Shown in pieces: positions 1 through 9,284 of a stretch of 64,000 nt of DNA. The DNA lies in NCBI RefSeq assembly GCF_041262585.1, contig NZ_JBGCBZ010000026.1:1-64000 (forward strand), given 5' to 3'. The translations under genes were made by a program, and so were the position numbers. The notes under the pieces are model-generated. The model was not told the DNA's origin. It saw nothing but the letters and a program-made list of their open reading frames with translations, and made no database searches. This DNA is from JAOEGB01 sp041262585. Lineage in GTDB: Bacteria > Actinomycetota > Actinomycetes > Streptosporangiales > Streptosporangiaceae. Position 1 is the stretch's first letter, and the number at the start of each line of letters is the position of its first letter.

Positions 1-1064
1 CTACGGCACCCACCGCCCCAACCGGCCCCGCCCCCACAACACCCGCCCCCACAAGCCCTCGCCCTGCGGCGTCCGACTCCACCACCCCGAGTTCCGCGAC
101 CGGCACCTCCACAGGATCAGCCAGCCCCGGCTCCACGACTGCCAGCTCTGCGGCTGCCGGCTCTGCGGCTCCCGCCCCCGCAAGCTCCGCAGCTCCCGGC
201 TCCACTGCGGGCCGGCCGAGGCACTGGAAGGCAGGGGGCGCGTCGCCTGACGACGGCCAACTGGACGACCTATGGCCAGACCACACCGAGGGCCTACAAC
301 CGACCGCTCCGGCACCCGACGATCCCCCCGACGACTGGGCTGATCGGCAATCCGGTCACACGACCGATCCAGGAGCCGACGAACGTGGTCACAAACGTGG
401 TCACAGCGGCGACCCCGGCCCACATCAGAAGGCGGTGCTGGAAGCGGAACAGGAGGAGCAAGCCGCCACAGCGGTCGACTCCACCATCGGCAGCGCACCG
501 GCCGGCGACGGCGGGATCAGGCGCGCCTTCCAACTGGCCGTCCCCTACGACACCTGGGCCGGAAACGACGAACGCGCCGGCCTGCTGCACGGCTACGGCC
601 CGGTGACCCCCGACCAAGCCCGGCAACTCGCCACCCTGGCCTCCACCTGGGTCGCCACCCGCACCCCACACGGCCACATCATCCTGCACGCCAAGATCAC
701 GACGCTGGCCAAGCCTCGCGACCAGCAGATGGCGATCCGCACAGCCATCCACGCCATCGACATCACACCCCCACCCGAACCCGGCTACCGCCCCAGCACA
801 GCCCTCGCCGCCCGCGTCCGCGCCCGCGACGGCACCTGCCGCAACCCCATATGCAACCGCAGCGCCTACAGCTCCGACCTCGACCACACCCGCCCCCACC
901 ACCACGGCGGCCCAACCACCGACGCCAACCTCGCCGCACTCCACCGCCGCCACCACAAGATGAAATCCCTCCCCGGCACCCACGTCACCCAACCCAGACC
1001 AGGCACCCTCCTATGGCGCACCCGCACCGGCGACTGCTACCTCGTCACCCCCGACGAGTTCTAG
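1..1064 (+). CDS. HNH endonuclease, DUF222/13E12-type, 5'-truncated by window edge
   Basis: The reading frame is open from base 3 and ends at the TAG at 1062-1064. The last ~75 residues form an HNH-type nuclease module: a CRNPIC zinc-knuckle-like pair, then SSDLDHTRPHHHGGPT with the metal-binding DH/HH histidines, then LAALHRRHHKMKS. The preceding ~140 residues are a Thr/Ala/Pro/Ser-rich low-complexity linker followed by an acidic, Gly/His-rich stretch. This layout fits the DUF222-HNH (REP13E12-like) proteins common in actinomycetes, whose biological role is poorly known. The N-terminal DUF222 part would lie outside the window. The stop shares the CTAG tetranucleotide with the stop of the convergent cobK. 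Confidence 0.85.
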   Translation, partial: TAPTAPTGPAPTTPAPTSPRPAASDSTTPSSATGTSTGSASPGSTTASSAAAGSAAPAPASSAAPGSTAGRPRHWKAGGASPDDGQLDDLWPDHTEGLQPTAPAPDDPPDDWADRQSGHTTDPGADERGHKRGHSGDPGPHQKAVLEAEQEEQAATAVDSTIGSAPAGDGGIRRAFQLAVPYDTWAGNDERAGLLHGYGPVTPDQARQLATLASTWVATRTPHGHIILHAKITTLAKPRDQQMAIRTAIHAIDITPPPEPGYRPSTALAARVRARDGTCRNPICNRSAYSSDLDHTRPHHHGGPTTDANLAALHRRHHKMKSLPGTHVTQPRPGTLLWRTRTGDCYLVTPDEF

Positions 1065-1804
1065 GGAAGAAGGCCGTTGAGCCAGGCCAGGGCCTGTTCG
1101 ACGGTCCCGGCCGTGGGAACGTCGGGCAGGGCGGGACGCCGCACCACGACGACGGGCAGGCCGAGCTCCCGGGCCGCGGCGAGCTTCGGCATGGTCATCG
1201 TTCCTCCGCTGTCCTTGGTGACCAGCAGGTCGACGCGGTGCTCCCGCATGAGGGACAGCTCGCCGTCCAGCTTGTAGGGGCCCCGATCGAGCAACAGACG
1301 AAACCTCGATGGAAGCGGCGGCTCGGGCGGGTCCACCGTACGGATGAGGAACCACAGGTCGTCCAGGCCGGCGAAGGCGGGCAGGCCCTGGCGTCCCGTG
1401 GTGAGAAACGCCCGGCGGCCGAGCGCGGGAAGCAGCGCGGCCGCTTCCGGCAGGGACCGCGTCCAGTGCCAGTCGTCGCCCGGCTCCTCCCGCCACCCGG
1501 GCCGGCGAAGGACGAGCAGCGGGATCCCGGCCGAGGCCGTGGCCTGGACCGCCGAGGCGGTGATCCGTTCGGCGAACGGGTGGGTCGCGTCCACCACGGC
1601 GTCGATGTTCTGCTCGCGCAGCCAGCGGGCCATGGCGTCAGGGCCTCCGAACCCCCCGACGCGTACCTCTCCCCGCGGGAGCTTGGGGTCGCGCACCCGG
1701 CCCGCCAGCGAAGAGATCACGCGAAGCCGCGGCTCTCGTGCCAGCGTCTCCGCCAGTCGCCGGGCCTCGCCGGTTCCTCCCAGGATCAGGACTCCCGCCC
1801 TCAT
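1061..1804 (-). CDS. cobK: Precorrin-6A reductase CobK
   Basis: A 247-residue protein beginning MRAGVLILGGTGEARRLAETL. CobK/CbiJ reduces precorrin-6A to precorrin-6B (dihydro form) with NADPH in the corrin-ring pathway. The N-terminal GGTGEARRL glycine motif, VVDATHPFAERI and the C-terminal LLVTKDSGG..TMPKLAAARELGLPVVVV motifs are typical of the family, and the length is normal (~240-260). The ATG at 1804 was chosen because homologous sequence starts there; an upstream in-frame extension has no family similarity. It is divergent from cbiD with 35 bp between the starts, so the two probably share a short promoter region. Confidence 0.93.
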   Translation of the reverse strand: MRAGVLILGGTGEARRLAETLAREPRLRVISSLAGRVRDPKLPRGEVRVGGFGGPDAMARWLREQNIDAVVDATHPFAERITASAVQATASAGIPLLVLRRPGWREEPGDDWHWTRSLPEAAALLPALGRRAFLTTGRQGLPAFAGLDDLWFLIRTVDPPEPPLPSRFRLLLDRGPYKLDGELSLMREHRVDLLVTKDSGGTMTMPKLAAARELGLPVVVVRRPALPDVPTAGTVEQALAWLNGLLP

Positions 1805-1839
1805 GGGGTGCTCCGGCGGGCTTGGTACATCCTTGACGC

Positions 1840-2916
1840 ATGAGCACGGGTCTTCGGCACGGCTGGACCACTGGCGCGTGTGCCACGGCGGCCACCACGG
1901 CCGCGTACGCGGCACTGCTCACAGGGTCGTTCCCCGATCCCGTGGAGATCGTGCTGCCACGCGGTCAGCGCCCGGCGTTCGCGCTCGCCGTGGAGGAGCT
2001 GATTTCCGGCGGAGGCTCGCGGGCCGGGGTGGTCAAGGACGCCGGCGACGACCCCGATGTGACTCATGGTGCGCTGATCTTCGCGACGGTACGGCACGGC
2101 GCTCCCGGGACGGGCGTCACGTTCCGCGCGGGGCCCGGCGTGGGGACCGTGACGAAGCCGGGGTTGCCGCTGGAGGTGGGCGAGCCGGCGATCAACCCGG
2201 TGCCCCGGCAGATGATCCGCGAGCACGTCGAGCGGATCGCCGGACTGTACGGCGGCAGCGGCGACGTCATCGTGGAGATCTCCGTGGAGGGCGGGGAGGA
2301 GCTGGCGCGCCACACTTGGAACCCCCGATTGGGCATCCTCGGCGGGCTGTCCATCCTCGGCACCACCGGCATCGTGGTGCCGTACTCGTGCTCGGCCTGG
2401 ATCGACAGCATCCGGCGCGGGATCGACGTGGCGCGGGCGGCGGGGCATCGGCACGTCGCCGCGTGCACCGGCAGCACGTCGGAGAACGTGGCCACCGAGC
2501 TGTACGGGCTGCCCGAAGACGCGCTCCTGGACATGGGCGACTTCGCGGGGGCCGTGCTGAAATACCTGCGCAGGCACCCGATTCCCCGGTTGACGGTCGC
2601 CGGCGGAATCGGCAAGCTCTCCAAGCTCGCGGACGGGCATCTGGATCTGCATTCGGGCCGCTCGCAGGTCAGTACGGAGGCGCTCGCCGCGCTGGTGAGG
2701 GAGGCGGGCGGCGCCGAGGACCTGGCCGATCGGGTCAGGCACGCCAACACGGCGCTGCAGGCGCTCCAGCTCTGCCAGGAGTCCGGTCTGCCGCTGGGGG
2801 ACCTGGTCGCCGAGGGGGCGAGGGTCACCGCGCTTGGAGTGCTCCGCGGCGCCCCCGTCGACGTCGACGTCGTGGTGATCGACCGCGCGGGCACGATAGT
2901 CGGCCGGGCCGGGTGA
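1840..2916 (+). CDS. cbiD: Cobalt-precorrin-5B C1-methyltransferase CbiD
   Basis: A 358-residue protein with the diagnostic N-terminus RHGWTTGACATAA (residues 6-18), followed by VKDAGDDPDVTHG and the central ILGTTGIVVPYS motif. CbiD methylates C-1 of the corrin ring using S-adenosylmethionine during ring contraction, and is the functional counterpart of part of CobF. The length matches the family. It is divergent from cobK and convergent with cobG, with 23 bp separating the stops. Its presence beside the oxygen-linked CobG is a mixed aerobic/anaerobic gene set. Confidence 0.95.
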   Translation: MSTGLRHGWTTGACATAATTAAYAALLTGSFPDPVEIVLPRGQRPAFALAVEELISGGGSRAGVVKDAGDDPDVTHGALIFATVRHGAPGTGVTFRAGPGVGTVTKPGLPLEVGEPAINPVPRQMIREHVERIAGLYGGSGDVIVEISVEGGEELARHTWNPRLGILGGLSILGTTGIVVPYSCSAWIDSIRRGIDVARAAGHRHVAACTGSTSENVATELYGLPEDALLDMGDFAGAVLKYLRRHPIPRLTVAGGIGKLSKLADGHLDLHSGRSQVSTEALAALVREAGGAEDLADRVRHANTALQALQLCQESGLPLGDLVAEGARVTALGVLRGAPVDVDVVVIDRAGTIVGRAG

Positions 2917-2939
2917 GCGTGGACGCGCGCCAGTTGGGC

Positions 2940-4241
2940 TCATGTCTCTGTCGTGCCCGGCGGTCCGTCGGCTGTCGTGCGCGTCCCGCTGATCGCGGAG
3001 GCCGTCTCCTCGATGCCCGCGCATGACACGCTCCGCCCACCGGCGTCCACCCGGTAGCCGTGGCCGGTGGCGACGACGAGCACGGCGGGCCCGCTTGGCC
3101 GTCCGCAGCGGCGTTCGCAACCCGCCCAGTGCACGGGGAGAGCGCTGTGCACCGGCGCTCCGGCCGCGCCCCGGGCACCGGCAGCCGACAGCGCGCGAAC
3201 GGCGTCGGCCTGGACATCGGCCAGGGACTTGGCGCAGCCGGGCCGCCCCGTACAGGCCGTCACCCCCGTCCATGGGGAGGCTGCATCGGTGATGAGGCCG
3301 ACGTCCGCCAGCCGGGGGAGCCACAGCTCGGCGTCGGCCCACGTCAAGCCGGGCACGATGACGCCGCGCCACGGGGTGAGGCGGATCTCCCCATCGCCCG
3401 TGTCGGCGGCGGTGGCGACGGCGTGGGCCTGAGCGGCCGACAACCGGCCGAGTGGCGGCATGACGGACAGCGCGGCCCAGCCGCCGGGCTGCGCCAGCGC
3501 TCCCATCTGCTTCCCGGCGACCGCCGCGACGCCTCCGCCTCGCGGCCTGGGGGGTGGCGCGGTGGCGTGGCCGCCGAGGCGGGCGGCGATCCTCGCTGGG
3601 CCGTCGGGGAGTTCCGAGATCCGCCAGGCCTTGGAGTCGTCCGACCCGCGCTCGGCGAGGAATGCCTCGGCTGCCGCCACCATGACGGGTACGGCTTCCG
3701 CCGGGCTGACGCGCAGCCCGCTGTCCTGGCCCGCGATCAGCACGAAAGCGGGGGGAAGCAGGGCGATGTCGGCGCCGAGGGCCGCCACGTCGCCTCTGCC
3801 GTCGTCCACGGCGAACAGGAAACGGCCCGGCAGATCCGCGAGCGCCGGGCGGGAGCAGATGGCCAGATCAAGCTCGCGGACCAGCGGGGCCACCTCGATG
3901 AGGCCGTGCCCGTCCAGCCCCGCCATCGGGGAGGCCAGGATGTTCCGCACGCGTTCGTAGGTCGCCGAGGGGAGGAGCCCGGCGGCGGTCATCCGCGTCG
4001 CGAACTCCCGCTCCGCATCGCCTCGCAGGCCGCGGATCTGGACGTTGGCGCGGGACGTCAGCTCGATGACGCCCGAGCCGAGGGACGCGGCGGTGTGGCC
4101 GAGCTCCCGCAGTTGCCGGGGGATGAGGAGGCCGCCCGGTACGCGGATCCGGGCGACGGCCCCGTCAGCGGCCGAATGCGTCTGAAACGCACCCGGGCAC
4201 GCGTCTGGCCCGGATCGTTCCGAAACGTCGGTAAGACCCAC
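2940..4241 (-). CDS. cobG: Precorrin-3B synthase CobG
   Basis: A 433-residue nitrite/sulfite-reductase-fold protein. CobG hydroxylates precorrin-3A with O2 to make precorrin-3B. The core motifs are PGGLLIPRQLREL, TSRANVQIRG and NILASPMAG. The iron-sulfur/siroheme ligand pattern appears as CTGRPGC (C-x5-C) and, later, CERRC (C-x3-C). The start is taken as GTG at 4241, giving MGLTDVSERSGPDACPGAFQ; no strong Shine-Dalgarno is visible, so the exact start is uncertain by a few codons. It is divergent from cobN, and the intervening region carries the cobalamin riboswitch on the opposite strand. Confidence 0.92.
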   Translation of the reverse strand: MGLTDVSERSGPDACPGAFQTHSAADGAVARIRVPGGLLIPRQLRELGHTAASLGSGVIELTSRANVQIRGLRGDAEREFATRMTAAGLLPSATYERVRNILASPMAGLDGHGLIEVAPLVRELDLAICSRPALADLPGRFLFAVDDGRGDVAALGADIALLPPAFVLIAGQDSGLRVSPAEAVPVMVAAAEAFLAERGSDDSKAWRISELPDGPARIAARLGGHATAPPPRPRGGGVAAVAGKQMGALAQPGGWAALSVMPPLGRLSAAQAHAVATAADTGDGEIRLTPWRGVIVPGLTWADAELWLPRLADVGLITDAASPWTGVTACTGRPGCAKSLADVQADAVRALSAAGARGAAGAPVHSALPVHWAGCERRCGRPSGPAVLVVATGHGYRVDAGGRSVSCAGIEETASAISGTRTTADGPPGTTET

Positions 4242-4279
4242 GTTGATGATGTTAGTCCGGCGTCTCGCGACAAGCCCGC

Positions 4280-4430
4280 ATAATGGGGGGCGACGGCACA
4301 AGGAGGGAAGCCGGTGCGAATCCGGCGCGGTCCCGCCACTGTCACCGGACGAGGCGTGCGCCCCGATCCGGGAGCCAGAACACTCCTGGCCGTTTCCGGA
4401 CCACGACCCGGGGCGCGGACCCCGAGTGAG
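4280..4430 (+). promoter_or_regulatory. Cobalamin (B12) riboswitch
   Basis: The aptamer core is plain: AAGCCGGTGCGAATCCGGC at about 4308-4325, then GCGGTCCCGCCACTGT, which matches the conserved B12-element core. A divergent B12 box, GAGCCAGAACACTCCTGGC, follows at 4372-4390. Downstream, a short CGGGG/CCCCG stem (4409-4413 with 4420-4424) sits just before GTGAGG, the likely ribosome-binding site of cobN. Control of translation initiation is therefore likely: adenosylcobalamin binding would sequester the start region. It should regulate cobN and the overlapping P450 and PPOX genes downstream. Confidence 0.93.
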
Positions 4431-4440
4431 GACATGTGCC

Positions 4441-7400
4441 GTGCGCGAGCTCCCCATCCTGCTGCTGTCCACCTCGGACACCGACCTTCTCAGTGGACGC
4501 GCGAGCGGCGCGCCGTACCGGCTGGGCAACCCCGCCCGGCTCGCCGCCGCCGACCTTCCGTCGCTGCTCGACGGCGTCGAGCTCGTGGTGGTACGGCTGC
4601 TCGGCGGGCGCAGGGTCTGGGAGGAGGCCCTGGACGCCCTGCTGGCCGGTCCCCGTCCTGTCATCGTGCTCGGCGGCGAGCAGGCCCCCGACGCCGAGCT
4701 GATGGAGCTGTCCACCGTCCCCGGCGGCGTGTGCGCCGAGGCCCACGCCTATCTCGCCCACGGCGGCCCGGACAACCTGGCCGAGCTGCATCGCTTCCTG
4801 TCCGACACGGTGCTGCTCACCGGGCACGGCTTCGCCCCTCCGGCCCCGCTGCCGAGCTGGGGTGTCCTCGAACGCGACTCGACCGGCGACGGCCCGGTCG
4901 TGGGCGTCCTGTACTACCGCGCTCATCACGTGGCCGGAAACACCGGCTTCGTCGAGTCGCTGTGCGCCGCGATCGAGAACGCGGGCGGCCGCCCCCTGCC
5001 GGTCTACTGCGCCTCCCTCCGCACCGCCGAGCCGGAGCTGCTCGACGTGCTCGGCCGCGCGGACGCGCTGATCGTCACCGTCCTCGCGGCCGGCGGCAGC
5101 CGTCCCGCCACGGCGTCGGCGGGCGGCGACGACGAGGCCTGGGACGTGGGGGCGCTGGCCCGGCTCGACATCCCGATCCTGCAGGGCCTGTGCCTCACCG
5201 GCGACCGGGAGACATGGGCGGCCAGCGACGACGGGCTGTCGCCTCTCGACGCCGCCTCGCAGGTGGCGATCCCGGAGTTCGACGGCCGGATCATCACGGT
5301 GCCGTTCTCCTTCAAGGAGGTCGACGACGAGGGGCTGACGGTCTACGTGGCCGACCCGGAGCGCGCCGCCCGCGTCGCCGGCATCGCCGTACGGCATGCC
5401 ATGCTGCGCCACGTGCCTCCGGCGGACCGGCGCGTCGTGGTCATGTTGTCGGCCTATCCCACCAAGCACGCGCGGATCGGCAACGCGGTCGGGCTCGACA
5501 CTCCGAAGAGCGTGGTCCGCCTGCTGGCCGCCCTCCGCGAGCGGGGTTACGACATAGGGGAGTTGCCAGGGGACGGCGACGCGCTCATGCACGCCCTCAT
5601 CGCCGCCGGCGGCCAGGACCAGGACTGGCTCACCGAGGAGCAGCTTTCCGGCAATCCGGTACGGATCTCCGCCGCGAGCTACGGCGCCTGGTACGGCACG
5701 CTGCCTGAGGACCTGCGCGCGGGCATGGAACGGCACTGGGGCCCGCCGCCGGGCGAGCTGTTCGTCGACCGGTCCCGCGACCCTGACGGGGAAATCGTGC
5801 TGGCGGCGCTGCGGGCCGGGAACGTCGTGGTGATGGTGCAGCCGCCGCGCGGGTTCGGCGAGAACCCCATCGCCATCTACCACGATCCCGACCTGCCGCC
5901 CAGCCACCACTACCTGGCGGCCTACCGCTGGCTCGCCGACGGGTTCGGCGCGCACGCGGTGGTCCACGTCGGCAAGCACGGCAACCTGGAGTGGCTGCCC
6001 GGGAAGTCGGCCGGGATGTCCGCGTCCTGCGGGCCCGACGCCGCGCTGGGCGACCTGCCGCTGATCTACCCGTTCCTCGTCAACGACCCGGGGGAGGGCA
6101 CCCAGGCCAAGCGGCGCGCGCACGCCACGCTCGTGGACCACCTCGTGCCGCCCATGGCGCGCGCCGACACCTACGGGGACATGGCCCGGCTGGAGCAGCT
6201 CCTCGACGAGCACGCCTCCATCGCCGCGATGGACCCGGCCAAGCTGCCCGCCATCCGGGCCCAGATCTGGACGCTGATCCAGGCCGCCCGGCTCGACCAC
6301 GACCTGGGCCTGGACGACCGGCCGCACGACGCGGAGTTCGACGACTTCCTGCTGCACGTCGACGGCTGGCTGTGCGAGGTCAAGGACGTGCAGATCCGGG
6401 ACGGCCTGCACGTGCTCGGCGAGGCGCCGGCCGGTCAGGCGCGGGTGGACCTGGTGCTGGCGATCCTCAGAGCCCGGCAGATCTGGGCGGGAAGCGAGGC
6501 GCTTCCGGGGCTGCGCGAGGCACTCGGCCTCATCGAGGACGGCACGGCCGGGCGCGTCGACACCGATCAGGCCGAGACGGTGGCGGCGGCGCTCGTCGAA
6601 GGGATGGAAGCCCGTGGCTGGGATCCGGCCGCGGTCGGGGAAGTCTGCGAGGGGATGGCCGTACCGTCCCGGGTTTCGGAGATCCTGACGTTCGCCGCCA
6701 CCGAGATCGTGCCCCGGCTGGCCAAGACGAGCGGCGAGATCGACGCGGTGCTGCACGCGCTCGACGGCGGCTATGTGCCCGCGGGGCCCAGCGGGTCGCC
6801 GCTTCGCGGCCTGGTGAACGTGCTGCCCACCGGCAGGAACTTCTACTCCGTGGACCCCAAGGCCGTGCCGAGCCGCCTCGCCTGGGAGACCGGGCAGGCG
6901 ATGGCCGAGTCGCTGCTGGAGCGCTACCGCACCGACACGGGCGACTGGCCGCGCTCGGTCGGGCTGTCGATCTGGGGGACCAGCGCGATGCGCACCGCCG
7001 GGGACGACGTGGCCGAGGTCCTCGCGCTTCTCGGCGTCCGCCCCGAGTGGGATGAGGCGTCCCGCCGGGTCACGGGGCTCACGCCGATCCCGGCGGCCGA
7101 GCTCGGCCGTCCCCGGGTGGACGTCGTCGTCCGGATCAGTGGTTTCTTCCGCGACGCGTTCCCCCACGTGGTGGTCATGCTGGACGACGCCGTACGGCTG
7201 GTCGCCGGGCTGGACGAGCCCGATGAGCTCAACTACGTGCGGGCGCACGTCACGGCCGACCGAGCCGCCCATGGGGACGAGCGGCGGGCCACCACCCGGA
7301 TCTTCGGATCCCGGCCGGGCGCGTACGGCGCCGGGCTGCTGCCGCTCATCGACAGCCGCAACTGGCGCGACGACGCCGACCTCGCCGAGGTCTACGCGGT

Positions 7401-8031
7401 CTGGGGCGGTTTCGCCTACGGCAGGGACATGGACGGCACACCGTCCCGGCAGGACATGGAGGCCGCCTACCGGCGCATCGCGGTGGCCGCGAAGAACGTC
7501 GACACCCGCGAGCACGACATCGCGGACTCCGACGACTACTTCCAGTACCACGGCGGGATGATCGCCACCGTCCGCGCCCTCACCGGCAAGGCCCCGGCGG
7601 CGTACATCGGCGACAGCACCCGGCCGGACGCGGTTCGCACCCGGACCCTGTCGGAGGAGACCGCCCGGATCTTCCGCGCCCGCGTGGTCAACCCCCGATG
7701 GGTCGCGGCGATGCGGCGGCACGGGTACAAGGGCGCCTTCGAGCTGGCCGCCACCGTCGACTACCTCTTCGGCTACGACGCCACGACCGGCGTGGTGGCC
7801 GACTGGATGTACGACACGCTCGCCGCGACCTACGTGCTGGACCCGGAGAACCAGCGGTTCCTCACCGAGTCGAACCCGTGGGCGCTGCACGGCATCGCCG
7901 AGCGCCTGCTGGAGGCGGCCGACCGGAACATGTGGAGCAATCCCGACCCCGACATCCTCCACGACCTGCAGGAGGTCTACCTCAAGGTCGAAGGAGACAT
8001 CGAAGGCGGCGCGGGTATGGGAAGACCATGA
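4441..8031 (+). CDS. cobN: Cobaltochelatase subunit CobN
   Basis: An 1196-residue large subunit of the aerobic ATP-dependent cobaltochelatase, which inserts Co(II) into hydrogenobyrinate a,c-diamide together with CobS and CobT-type subunits. It is homologous to BchH/ChlH. The signature VHVGKHGNLEWLPGKSAG is present, followed by PLIYPFLVNDPGEGTQAKRR and FRDAFPHVVVMLDDA. The GTG at 4441 was chosen because GTGAGG lies 9 bases upstream and the riboswitch ends just before it; an in-frame GTG at 4426 is the alternative. The stop overlaps the start of the P450 gene (ATGA, 8028-8031), so translational coupling is expected. Confidence 0.95.
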   Translation: MRELPILLLSTSDTDLLSGRASGAPYRLGNPARLAAADLPSLLDGVELVVVRLLGGRRVWEEALDALLAGPRPVIVLGGEQAPDAELMELSTVPGGVCAEAHAYLAHGGPDNLAELHRFLSDTVLLTGHGFAPPAPLPSWGVLERDSTGDGPVVGVLYYRAHHVAGNTGFVESLCAAIENAGGRPLPVYCASLRTAEPELLDVLGRADALIVTVLAAGGSRPATASAGGDDEAWDVGALARLDIPILQGLCLTGDRETWAASDDGLSPLDAASQVAIPEFDGRIITVPFSFKEVDDEGLTVYVADPERAARVAGIAVRHAMLRHVPPADRRVVVMLSAYPTKHARIGNAVGLDTPKSVVRLLAALRERGYDIGELPGDGDALMHALIAAGGQDQDWLTEEQLSGNPVRISAASYGAWYGTLPEDLRAGMERHWGPPPGELFVDRSRDPDGEIVLAALRAGNVVVMVQPPRGFGENPIAIYHDPDLPPSHHYLAAYRWLADGFGAHAVVHVGKHGNLEWLPGKSAGMSASCGPDAALGDLPLIYPFLVNDPGEGTQAKRRAHATLVDHLVPPMARADTYGDMARLEQLLDEHASIAAMDPAKLPAIRAQIWTLIQAARLDHDLGLDDRPHDAEFDDFLLHVDGWLCEVKDVQIRDGLHVLGEAPAGQARVDLVLAILRARQIWAGSEALPGLREALGLIEDGTAGRVDTDQAETVAAALVEGMEARGWDPAAVGEVCEGMAVPSRVSEILTFAATEIVPRLAKTSGEIDAVLHALDGGYVPAGPSGSPLRGLVNVLPTGRNFYSVDPKAVPSRLAWETGQAMAESLLERYRTDTGDWPRSVGLSIWGTSAMRTAGDDVAEVLALLGVRPEWDEASRRVTGLTPIPAAELGRPRVDVVVRISGFFRDAFPHVVVMLDDAVRLVAGLDEPDELNYVRAHVTADRAAHGDERRATTRIFGSRPGAYGAGLLPLIDSRNWRDDADLAEVYAVWGGFAYGRDMDGTPSRQDMEAAYRRIAVAAKNVDTREHDIADSDDYFQYHGGMIATVRALTGKAPAAYIGDSTRPDAVRTRTLSEETARIFRARVVNPRWVAAMRRHGYKGAFELAATVDYLFGYDATTGVVADWMYDTLAATYVLDPENQRFLTESNPWALHGIAERLLEAADRNMWSNPDPDILHDLQEVYLKVEGDIEGGAGMGRP

Positions 8032-9284
8032 GCGCATCGGGGTACGTGGCGACGGTCGACCTGATGGACCCGGAGCTGATGGGCGACCCGTTCGGAGGGT
8101 TCGCACGGCTGCGGGAGCAGGCGCCGATGGCGCGCGCGACGTTCCCGGGCGTCGACACGCCGATCTGGCTCGTCACCCGATACGACGACGTGAAGCTGGT
8201 GCTGAGCGACCCGCGTTTCGTCAACAACCCTGCCGGTGTGCCGGGCATGGGCGTGCGCGACGTCCGCGACCAGATGATCCGGGCGCGCGGCATCCCTCCG
8301 GAGTACGCCAAGTACGTCCTGGACGGTGTCCTCGACGTCGACGGCGCCGACCACATCCGGCTGCGCAAGCTCGTGTCGCGCGCGTTCACCGCCCGCCGGG
8401 TCTCCGAGCTGCGGCCACGCGTGGAGGAGATCACCGAGAGCCTGCTCGACGGGCTGGACGGCGTGGTCGACCTGATGGAGCGGTTCGCCTATCCCCTGCC
8501 GATCACGGTCATCTGCGAGCTGGTCGGCATCCCCGATGAGGACCGTCCTCGGTGGCGGGAGTGGGGCAGAGCCCTGGTGTCGCTCGAACCCGGGACCTTC
8601 GCGGCGCCGCTGCGCGAGATGGTCGCGCACGTCCAGGAGCTGATCGTACGGCGCCGCGCCCAGCCCGCCGGCGACCTGCTCACCGGGCTGATCCGGGCCC
8701 AGGACGAGGACGGCGACCGGCTCAGCGACACCGAGATGATCACGATGGTCCTGACGCTCGTCCTCGCCGGGCACGAGACGACCGCGCACCTCATCGGCAA
8801 CGGAGTCGTCGCCCTGCTCACGCATCCCGGCCAGCTCGCCCGGCTTCGCGGCGAGCCGGGCCTCCTGCCGAGAGCCGTACACGAGCTCATGCGCTGGTGC
8901 GGCCCCGTCCAGGCGACCCGGATGCGTTACGCGACGGAGGACCTCGACATCGGCGGCATGCCGGTCAGGCGGGGCGAGGCGGTCATGGCCGTGCTCGTCG
9001 CCGCCAACCACGACCCGCGCGAGTTCGGCGATCCCGGGCGGCTCGACATCACCCGTCAGCGGATGGAGACCCATGTCGGATTCGGGCAGGGCCTCCACTA
9101 CTGCCTGGGTGCGGCGCTGGCCCGCCAGGAGGCGGAGGTGGCCTTCGAGGCGCTTCTCCGGCGCTTCCCCGGCCTGGCCCTGGCCGTCGAGCCGGACAAA
9201 CTGGAACGCCAGCTCCTGCCGGGCTCCTGGCGGCTGGCCCGGCTGCCGGTCAGGCTAGAGTCGGGCGATGACAACATCGGTTGA
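8028..9284 (+). CDS. Cytochrome P450
   Basis: A 418-residue soluble class I bacterial P450. The I-helix oxygen-activation motif AGHETT lies at 247-252, the ExxR K-helix motif ELMR at 286-289, and the heme loop FGQGLHYCLG at 352-361 with the heme-ligand Cys359. It would need a ferredoxin and reductase; none is adjacent. The start ATG overlaps the cobN stop by 4 bp and the end overlaps the next gene by 17 bp, so the gene sits inside the B12-riboswitch transcript. The substrate is unknown; macrolide/terpenoid hydroxylases have this general form. Confidence 0.95.
   Translation: MSASGYVATVDLMDPELMGDPFGGFARLREQAPMARATFPGVDTPIWLVTRYDDVKLVLSDPRFVNNPAGVPGMGVRDVRDQMIRARGIPPEYAKYVLDGVLDVDGADHIRLRKLVSRAFTARRVSELRPRVEEITESLLDGLDGVVDLMERFAYPLPITVICELVGIPDEDRPRWREWGRALVSLEPGTFAAPLREMVAHVQELIVRRRAQPAGDLLTGLIRAQDEDGDRLSDTEMITMVLTLVLAGHETTAHLIGNGVVALLTHPGQLARLRGEPGLLPRAVHELMRWCGPVQATRMRYATEDLDIGGMPVRRGEAVMAVLVAANHDPREFGDPGRLDITRQRMETHVGFGQGLHYCLGAALARQEAEVAFEALLRRFPGLALAVEPDKLERQLLPGSWRLARLPVRLESGDDNIG

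Noticed and set aside
1344..3026. Long open frames antisense to cobK and out of frame with cbiD (also 10998-13280 antisense to the MFS gene, 4342-8106 antisense to cobN)
   Set aside because: They are by-products of the high GC content: repetitive Arg/Pro/Ala/Gly composition, no motifs, and fully covered by well-identified genes.
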